Assembly (NCBI GenBank): GCA_024235655.1
Contig: JACKLY010000006.1
Coordinates: 82,311 to 146,310 of the forward strand
Direction of reading: 5' to 3'
Length of the DNA stretch: 64,000 nucleotides
DNA from: Zoogloeaceae bacterium
GTDB lineage: Bacteria; Pseudomonadota; Gammaproteobacteria; Burkholderiales; Rhodocyclaceae
Numbering within the stretch: the stretch's first letter is position 1; every line of letters begins with the position of its first letter. The notes under the pieces were generated by a model. It was given only the letters and a program-made list of their open reading frames with translations. It had not been told where the DNA came from and did not search any database. The translations under genes and the position numbers were made by a program. Positions 58,787 to 64,000 of the stretch are shown piece after piece.

Positions 58787-59665
58787 ATGATTACAGGATC
58801 CATTGTCGCCATTGTTACTCCCATGCACGAAGATGGCAGCCTTGATTACGACAGTCTGGGCAAGCTCATTGACCATCACGTCAAGGAAGGTACCGACGGC
58901 ATCGTGATCGTTGGCACCACTGGCGAATCGCCGACTGTCGATATCGAAGAGCACGGGGAGCTGATTCGCTTCACGGTTGCCCATGCGGCAGGACGCATAC
59001 CGGTGATTGCCGGTACGGGAGCCAATTCGACCGCGGAAGCGATCGAACTGACTCGCCACGCCCAGTCAGTGGGTGTCGATGCCTGTCTGTCGGTGGTGCC
59101 GTACTACAACAAGCCGACGCAGGAAGGCCTGTATCAGCATTTCCGTGCCATTGCCGAGGCCGTCGAACTCCCCGTCATTCTCTACAATGTACCGGGGCGG
59201 ACGGTTGCAGACATGAGTAACGACACGACTCTGCGGCTGGCTGCCATTCCGAATGTGGTCGGTATCAAGGATGCGACGGGAAACATCGAACGTGGCACTG
59301 ACCTGATTACACGTGCACCGGAGGGTTTTGCCATCTACAGCGGCGATGATGCTTCGGCCGTTGCACTGATGCTGCTCGGTGGGCATGGGTCGATTTCGGT
59401 GACGGCCAATGTGGCTCCGCGCCTGATGCATGAGATGTGTGCTGCTGCTCTCGCTTCGGATGCAAAAACGGCACGTGACCTCAACGCTCGCCTGCTCGGC
59501 TTGCATCGTCATCTTTTCTGTGAAGCCAACCCGATCCCGGTGAAATGGGCCTGCCAACAGCAGGGGCTGATTCGTGGTGGTATTCGTCTTCCGTTAACGG
59601 CATTGTCTGCTGAGTGCCATGAGCGTGTTCGTAACGCCATGCGCCAGGCCGGTGTGCTGGCCTGA
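58787..59665 (+). CDS. dapA: 4-hydroxy-tetrahydrodipicolinate synthase
   Basis: A 292-residue aldolase-type enzyme joining pyruvate and aspartate semialdehyde in lysine and diaminopimelate synthesis. GSIVAIVTPMHEDG and TTGESPTVDIEEHGELI open the barrel, PYYNKPTQEGLYQHF is characteristic, and the Schiff-base Lys is in VVGIKDATGNIERG. The start MITGS (58787) matches family members; an ATG two codons earlier is possible. A TTAGAAT box lies at 58747-58753. The dapA-bamC order is common. Confidence 0.96.
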   Translation: MITGSIVAIVTPMHEDGSLDYDSLGKLIDHHVKEGTDGIVIVGTTGESPTVDIEEHGELIRFTVAHAAGRIPVIAGTGANSTAEAIELTRHAQSVGVDACLSVVPYYNKPTQEGLYQHFRAIAEAVELPVILYNVPGRTVADMSNDTTLRLAAIPNVVGIKDATGNIERGTDLITRAPEGFAIYSGDDASAVALMLLGGHGSISVTANVAPRLMHEMCAAALASDAKTARDLNARLLGLHRHLFCEANPIPVKWACQQQGLIRGGIRLPLTALSAECHERVRNAMRQAGVLA

Positions 59666-59682
59666 TCCGGGGTTTCTTGTCC

Positions 59683-60831
59683 ATGAAGTCTGTCGTCACG
59701 CGCATAGTCGCGCTGTTTGCCGTTGTTTCCGTTGCCGCCTGTGGTTCGATCGGCATGGAAACAAAAAAGATCGAATACAAGTCGGCGGGCAAGGCGCCAA
59801 CACTGGAAACGCCGCCGGATCTGGTCGCCCCGGCACGCGATGATCGTTTTGCCGTGCCAGATAGTGGGGGCGGCAAGGGGAGTGCTACCTTCTCGGCCTA
59901 CGCCAACGAACGAACTGCGGAAGGCCGTGGAAACAAGGGGAGCGACATTCTCCCCAATGTTGATAAGGCACGTATCGAGCGCTCTGGCAATCAGCGCTGG
60001 CTGGTGGTTGCCGGAACGCCTGACAAGGCCTGGGGAGTTGCCAAGGATTTCTGGCAAGAGAATGGGCTGTTGATTTCGCTTGAATTGCCTGAAGCAGGGG
60101 TTATGGAAACCGACTGGGCGGAGAATCGCGCCAAGATTCCTCAGGATTTCCTGCGCAACACCCTGGGAAAGGTCATCGATTCCCTTTATTCAACAGCGGA
60201 GCGAGACAAATTCAGGACGAGACTTGAGCCTGGTGCTGAACCGGGTACGACAGAGATCTATATCAGCCACCGTGGCATGTACGAAGTCTTTGTTTCCGAA
60301 GGAAAAGACCAGACAAAGTGGCAGCCTCGCCCACCGGACCCCGAGCTTGAGGCAGAAATGCTGCGGCGAATGATGATCCGCTTTGGCGCTGACGAGAAGC
60401 GTGCTGCCGCCTCGCTGGCAGCGGTTCAGGAGCGACCGACTGAGCGTGCAAAGATCGTCCGCTCTGCTGATGGTGCTGGTGCGCTGGAAATGCAGGAACG
60501 TTTTGATCGCGCCTGGCGGAGGGTTGGCTTGGCACTTGACCGGGTCGGGTTTACGGTTGAAGACCGTGACCGGTCCAAGGGTTTGTACTATGTGCGCTAT
60601 GTTGACCCCGAAGCTGACGTCAATTCCAAGAAAGAGGAAGGCGGTTGGCTGTCCAAGCTGAATCCGTTCAAGGGCAGTGGTGACGCCGCTTTGTCCAAGA
60701 TCCAGTATCGGATTCATGTATCTGACGGTAACGGGGTTTCCTCAGTACAGGTACTGTCGCGTGAAGGTGGCGTAGACAATTCCGAAACTGCGAAACGTAT
60801 CCTGAGTTTGTTGTACGAACAGCTCAAGTAA
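59683..60831 (+). CDS. bamC: Outer-membrane protein assembly lipoprotein BamC
   Basis: A 382-residue lipoprotein of the BAM complex. The lipobox VSVAAC gives the lipidated Cys at about residue 19. The unstructured N-terminal loop (KTPPDLVAPARDD-like) that binds BamD is followed by two helix-grip domains (about 90-200 and 255-380; AWGVAKDFWQENGLLISL, AWRRVGLALDRVGFTVEDRD). It is 18 bases after dapA, as in many proteobacteria. The protein is longer than E. coli BamC (344). Confidence 0.92.
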   Translation: MKSVVTRIVALFAVVSVAACGSIGMETKKIEYKSAGKAPTLETPPDLVAPARDDRFAVPDSGGGKGSATFSAYANERTAEGRGNKGSDILPNVDKARIERSGNQRWLVVAGTPDKAWGVAKDFWQENGLLISLELPEAGVMETDWAENRAKIPQDFLRNTLGKVIDSLYSTAERDKFRTRLEPGAEPGTTEIYISHRGMYEVFVSEGKDQTKWQPRPPDPELEAEMLRRMMIRFGADEKRAAASLAAVQERPTERAKIVRSADGAGALEMQERFDRAWRRVGLALDRVGFTVEDRDRSKGLYYVRYVDPEADVNSKKEEGGWLSKLNPFKGSGDAALSKIQYRIHVSDGNGVSSVQVLSREGGVDNSETAKRILSLLYEQLK

Positions 60832-61598
60832 TGCGATTTGCCTCGCTGGGAAGCGGGAGCCGGGGCAATGCGCTGATCGTTGAATCGGGTGGCACACGTG
60901 TGCTGCTCGATTGTGGTTTCGGATTGCAGGATTCTGTCAGGCGCCTGCAGCGCCTGGGCGTTGCACCGGAAACACTGGCGGCAATTCTGGTGACACACGA
61001 ACATGGAGACCATGTTGGTGGCGTTTTCAAGCTGGCACGTCGTTATGCCATTCCGGTGTGGATGACTCATGGTTCGCTGGCTCATGTCGCTCAGCGGGAG
61101 TCAGCCTTGCCGGAGTTGCGTGTGATTGATGGCCATACGCAATACGCACTCGGTGATCTCGAACTGCAGCCATACCCGGTTCCTCATGATGCCCGCGAAC
61201 CAGTCCAATATGTTTTTTCCGATGGTTCACGGCGGCTTGGTGTTCTCACCGATATCGGGAGTGTGACTCCCCATGTCGTTTCAGTTTTGCAGCGATGCCA
61301 TGCATTGGTGCTTGAGTGCAACCATGATTGTGATCTGCTCGAACAATCGAATTACCCTTTGTCCCTGAAACGGCGGATATCGGGGCGCCTGGGTCATCTG
61401 GAGAATGGGGCGGCGGCAGCGCTTTTGGCACAACTTGATACATCATGTCTGCAGCACGTTGTTGCGGCTCATCTTTCCGAACAGAATAACCGGCCGGAAC
61501 TGGCTATGGCTGCCTTGGCCAGGGTGCTTGATTGCGAAAATGACTGGATTGGTGTCGCGGATCAGGACAATGGCTTTGCCTGGCGCAGTATCGATTAG
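60831..61598 (+). CDS. MBL-fold metallohydrolase (YycJ/WalJ-like)
   Basis: A 255-residue metallo-beta-lactamase fold protein. The metal motif is THEHGDHVGG, preceded by FASLGSGSRGNALIVESGG, which is the pattern of the YycJ group (proposed 5' exonucleases). Later metal ligands are in HDAREPVQYVF and LECNHDCDLLEQSNYP. It overlaps the bamC stop by one base. The dapA-bamC-MBL order is frequent in betaproteobacteria. Substrate unknown. Confidence 0.88.
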   Translation: MRFASLGSGSRGNALIVESGGTRVLLDCGFGLQDSVRRLQRLGVAPETLAAILVTHEHGDHVGGVFKLARRYAIPVWMTHGSLAHVAQRESALPELRVIDGHTQYALGDLELQPYPVPHDAREPVQYVFSDGSRRLGVLTDIGSVTPHVVSVLQRCHALVLECNHDCDLLEQSNYPLSLKRRISGRLGHLENGAAAALLAQLDTSCLQHVVAAHLSEQNNRPELAMAALARVLDCENDWIGVADQDNGFAWRSID

Positions 61599-61625
61599 AG
61601 AAGCCTTGCTACCCTGTGTTCCCAT

Positions 61626-61655
61626 AAAAAAGCCGGCCCTGAGGCCGGCTTTTTC
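61626..61655 (+). terminator. Bidirectional intrinsic terminator
   Basis: AAAAAAGCCGGCC, loop CTGA and GGCCGGCTTTTT. It lies between the MBL gene and the convergent lipoprotein gene. Confidence 0.92.
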
Positions 61656-61670
61656 GTGCCAGAAACCGAA

Positions 61671-61958
61671 TTACTTCTTGGTTTCTGGTGCGGCAGCAGG
61701 TGCAGCTGCGTCGGCAGGCTTTGCATCAGCGGCCGGAGCGGCAGCAGGTGCAGCAGCGTCAGCAGGTTTTGCATCAGCGGCCGGAGCAGCAGGTGCAGCA
61801 GCATCAGCAGGCTTGGCATCAGCGGCCGGGGCGGCAGCAGGTGCTGGGGCGGCAGCAGGTGCCGGGGCAGCAACCGGAGCCGGAGCGGCTTCTTCTTTCT
61901 TGCCGCAAGCGGAAACGGCGAGGGCAAGCAGGGCAGCGACGAGGAGAGAGTGCTTCAT
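61671..61958 (-). CDS. Ala/Pro-rich repeat lipoprotein
   Basis: A 95-residue lipoprotein. The signal ends in ALAVSAC, so Cys18 is lipidated, followed by GKKEEAAP. The rest is low-complexity: three near copies of ADAKPADAAAPAA plus shorter APAPAAAP stretches, 45-48 bases per unit in DNA. Such chains are extended and could span the periplasm or coat the membrane. No folded domain is visible. The number of units probably varies between strains. Confidence 0.75.
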   Translation of the reverse strand: MKHSLLVAALLALAVSACGKKEEAAPAPVAAPAPAAAPAPAAAPAADAKPADAAAPAAPAADAKPADAAAPAAAPAADAKPADAAAPAAAPETKK

Positions 61959-62113
61959 GATGATTTCCTTATTGGTTGGGTAATCAAGCGGAATAAACCG
62001 CTACCAGCCAGCATTCATTAAGCCGGCTGGCGCGCGATTCTAGCATGAAGAAATTGCTTATTTTTCAAGCGTTACAAAATATGTTGTTGGCTTGAAGTGT
62101 TGCAAAATGAAGC

Positions 62114-62593
62114 CTACAGACCGGTTACGGTAGCGAAAATTTGGTTACCACCTTCACTCCAGATATCCTCGAAGCGTTTTTGGTAAGGCCTGCACAGTTC
62201 GGAGCTGGCGATGATTTCCTTGCTGCGTGGATGGTCGTTGTGAAAGCGGATCAATGCAGACGTGTTGTCCACCAGAAGTATCGAATCGGAAAGATTGCTT
62301 AATTGAGCTGGTGTTTCCCGGATTTCCAGCTTGTGGGAGAAAAGACGCAGGAGTTCCAGTAGGCGAGGATGAGAATTTCTGAGTGGCGCGGGGTTGCGTA
62401 TTGAAATTCTGACCAGCGTGGATGGAGTTGAACGAAAAAATCTGGTCAGTGCGGCTGACGTCTCCGGTTGCTCAAGGCGCAAGGCGGAAAGGTCGGCATC
62501 GAAAATCGAAATGCTGTGTTCAGCCTGTGCCAGAAGCCTTGCCGCAACCTGGGCATACTCCGTCCATGAGGTGATCAGAGGCGTGTCATTCAT
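62114..62593 (-). CDS. Conserved protein of unknown function, possible PLD-like fold
   Basis: A 159-residue soluble protein without signal peptide. Segments such as AEHSISIFDADLSALRLEQPE and ILLVDNTSALIRFHNDHPRS suggest an alpha/beta fold like that of phospholipase D-type proteins. No HKD motif is present, so activity is unlikely or altered. It lies 20 bases upstream of where rlmD ends, on the same strand (rlmD is transcribed first). I cannot name a function. Confidence 0.7.
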   Translation of the reverse strand: MNDTPLITSWTEYAQVAARLLAQAEHSISIFDADLSALRLEQPETSAALTRFFRSTPSTLVRISIRNPAPLRNSHPRLLELLRLFSHKLEIRETPAQLSNLSDSILLVDNTSALIRFHNDHPRSKEIIASSELCRPYQKRFEDIWSEGGNQIFATVTGL

Positions 62594-62612
62594 CCATTAA
62601 AGATAGCAGGCT

Positions 62613-63911
62613 TCAGGGTTTTTCGAAAAGCGCGATTGATTCGACGTGAGAGGTGTTTGGAAACATATTGACCACCCCGGCGCCACGGAAGCGATAGCCT
62701 TTTTCGTGAATCAGGATGGCAGCGTCGCGTGCCAGGGTCGCCGGGCTGCAGGAGACATAGACAATACGTTGCGGGGTTTGTTGTCCTAGGGCTTTGACCA
62801 GTTCTAGCGCACCTTCTCGCGGTGGGTCGATCAGCATCTTGTCGAACTGGCCAAGGGCCAGGAGACTTTCCTCGGTGGCTTCGAACAGATTGGCAACGGC
62901 AAAGCGGGTGTTGTCGGAGAGATTGTTCAGGGCAGCATTTTCTGTCGCCCGTCGGGTAAGCGCTTCGCTGCCTTCAATGCCAATGACCTCAGCACCAGAG
63001 CGGGCGATAGGAAGCGTAAAATTGCCGAGGCCGCAGAACATGTCGGCAATACGCTCTCCAGCCTTGGGTTGCAGCAAAGCCATGGCGCGTCTTAGCAGCG
63101 TGCGGTTGATTGCGGGGTTGACCTGGGTGAACTCTGTGGGTGAGAACCTGAGTTCCAGATCGAATTCCGGCAGGATATAGCTGAGCGGGGGGGCGTCTAC
63201 AGGGTGAAAGCGCTCAACCGTTTCCGGCCCCTTCGATTGCAGCCAGACTTGAACGGCGTGGCGCTCGGAAAATTCCCGCATCAGGTTTTCGTCTGCTGCA
63301 TTCAGTGGTTCGAGAATGCGAAAAACCAGTACCGTGCAGTTGGCACCAACGGCAATCTCGATCTGGGGGAGGCGCTCCCGAATCGATAGCGATCCAACCA
63401 GAGCCCTAAGCGGTACGAGCAGGTTTGAGACGTGAGCGGGAAGGTTCAGGCACTCCTTCATGTCGGCGATGAAACTGCTTCGCCGCTCGTGAAAGCCGAT
63501 CAGGATCCCGCCTTTTTTGGCCACCAACCGGGCGCCAATACGTGCCCGGTGCCGATAACCCCAAGGTTCGCCGTAGATCGGTGAGTAAAGCTGTTCAGGT
63601 GTCGTGCGGCCGATATGCCACAGGCTGTCTTCAAGCACCCGCTGCTTGGCCGCTACCTGGGTGGCGTGGCTGGCGTGCTGCATGCTGCAGCCGCCACAGG
63701 TACCGAAATTCGGGCAGCCAGGGGTGACGCGGCTTGGGGAGGCTCGAAGTATTTTTGTGGCTTGCGCGATTTCATAGCTCGGTTTCTTCCGGAAGCTGGA
63801 ATACTCGACTTCCTCGCCGGGAAGGGCGCCTTCGACAAAAATCGTTTTGCCATCCAGCCGGGTTATGCCACGGCCTTCGTGATCCAGAGATTCAATGATT
63901 CCAATGGGCAT
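62613..63911 (-). CDS. rlmD: 23S rRNA (uracil-1939-C5)-methyltransferase RlmD
   Basis: A 432-residue RNA methyltransferase. An N-terminal TRAM domain (1-58, SLDHEGRGITRLDGKTIFVE) is followed by the iron-sulfur ligands PGCPNFGTCGGCSMQH with a fourth Cys in KECLNLP. The SAM-binding motif is ADMFCGLGNFTLPIA, and the catalytic Cys lies in VYVSCSPATLARD. The Fe-S set distinguishes RlmD from TrmA. The start at 63911 follows AGGTG; a GTG three codons earlier is possible. Confidence 0.95.
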   Translation of the reverse strand: MPIGIIESLDHEGRGITRLDGKTIFVEGALPGEEVEYSSFRKKPSYEIAQATKILRASPSRVTPGCPNFGTCGGCSMQHASHATQVAAKQRVLEDSLWHIGRTTPEQLYSPIYGEPWGYRHRARIGARLVAKKGGILIGFHERRSSFIADMKECLNLPAHVSNLLVPLRALVGSLSIRERLPQIEIAVGANCTVLVFRILEPLNAADENLMREFSERHAVQVWLQSKGPETVERFHPVDAPPLSYILPEFDLELRFSPTEFTQVNPAINRTLLRRAMALLQPKAGERIADMFCGLGNFTLPIARSGAEVIGIEGSEALTRRATENAALNNLSDNTRFAVANLFEATEESLLALGQFDKMLIDPPREGALELVKALGQQTPQRIVYVSCSPATLARDAAILIHEKGYRFRGAGVVNMFPNTSHVESIALFEKP

Positions 63912-63929
63912 TGCCAGCACCTGAAAAGC

Positions 63930-63961
63930 AAAAAGCCGATTTCGTGAGAAATCGGCTTTTT
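63930..63961 (-). terminator. Intrinsic terminator between the tRNA and rlmD
   Basis: AAAAAGCCGATTTC, loop GTGA and GAAATCGGCTTTTT. On the minus strand it follows the tRNA and precedes rlmD. Confidence 0.9.
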
Positions 63962-63967
63962 ATGTTT

Positions 63968-64000
63968 TGGCGCGCCCGGAGAGATTCGAACTCCCTACCC
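63968..64000 (-). tRNA. 3' end of a tRNA, probably tRNA-Arg (partial)
   Basis: On the minus strand the last 33 bases read GGGAG-TTCGAAT-CTCTC (T arm), then CGGGCGC, discriminator G and CCA. The rest lies beyond the right edge. The CGGGCGC-G-CCA end matches tRNA-Arg acceptor stems of the GCGCCCG type; Ser or Glu (also G discriminators) cannot be excluded without the anticodon. Confidence 0.8.

Noticed and set aside
61700..61870. Direct repeats as a CRISPR-like array
   Set aside because: Units are in frame within a lipoprotein gene, have no unique spacers, and no cas genes are near.

Overview
The window looks like chromosomal DNA of a betaproteobacterium of the Rhodocyclales type (Dechloromonas/Azonexus-like). 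The assignment is an inference. It rests on the GC-rich housekeeping genes, the betaproteobacterial circularly permuted tmRNA gene, the gene orders thrS-infC-rpmI-rplT-pheS-pheT-ihfA-merR-tRNA-Pro and surE-pcm-nlpD-rpoS, and the aroA-cmk fusion. No database search was possible.

Layout. (1) 0-3.1 kb: a possible gene running off the left edge, truC, a small secreted protein, bluB behind a cobalamin riboswitch with an intrinsic terminator, and a YchJ-like SEC-C protein. Two copies of an AT-rich element lie between these genes. (2) 3.3-19.5 kb: a metal-handling block. It holds an OprC/NosA-type copper TonB receptor, a GGDEF protein, a DUF411 metal protein, a CusRS-type two-component pair, and a divergent efflux operon (CusC-like, a novel periplasmic protein, CusB-like, CusA/CzcA-like). 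Then follow three further periplasmic proteins (one very Met-rich, one a c-type cytochrome), a 40-codon small ORF and a ChrA chromate transporter. A perfect 18-bp palindrome lies between cusR and cusC. (3) 19.5-24.2 kb, minus strand: a permuted two-piece tmRNA, a MupP/Gph-like phosphatase, ubiG, two paralogous OmpA-domain proteins and an mtaD-type deaminase. (4) 24.3-35.3 kb, plus strand: gyrA-serC-pheA-hisC-tyrA-(aroA::cmk)-rpsA-ihfB, which joins serine, aromatic amino acid, nucleotide and translation functions in one direction. (5) 35.3-40.5 kb: lapA, lapB, hldA, hldD (LPS assembly and heptose supply), cysM and a PolB-like exonuclease. (6) 40.5-48.2 kb: tRNA-Val, thrS, infC (AUA start), rpmI, rplT, pheS, pheT, ihfA, a MerR-type regulator and tRNA-Pro. 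(7) 48.2-57.6 kb: a glycine-zipper protein, an RNase HI-like protein, the surE-pcm-nlpD-rpoS stationary-phase operon, then on the minus strand mltB and a moxR-DUF58-transglutaminase operon. (8) 57.7-64 kb: a histone-deacetylase-like protein, dapA-bamC-MBL hydrolase, an Ala/Pro repeat lipoprotein, an unknown protein, rlmD, and the 3' end of a tRNA at the right edge.

How the genes work together. The metal block couples outer-membrane copper uptake with periplasmic sensing (CusS), a response regulator acting at the divergent promoter, and tripartite efflux. Three periplasmic proteins of the block have a His at residue 28, exactly where the signal peptide should be cut, which suggests a mature N-terminal metal-binding His. 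The rest of the window is mostly core metabolism and translation. Its notable features are the fused AroA-Cmk enzyme, the permuted tmRNA, the AUA-initiated infC and the riboswitch-controlled bluB. I saw no insertion sequences, prophage, integrase or CRISPR array.
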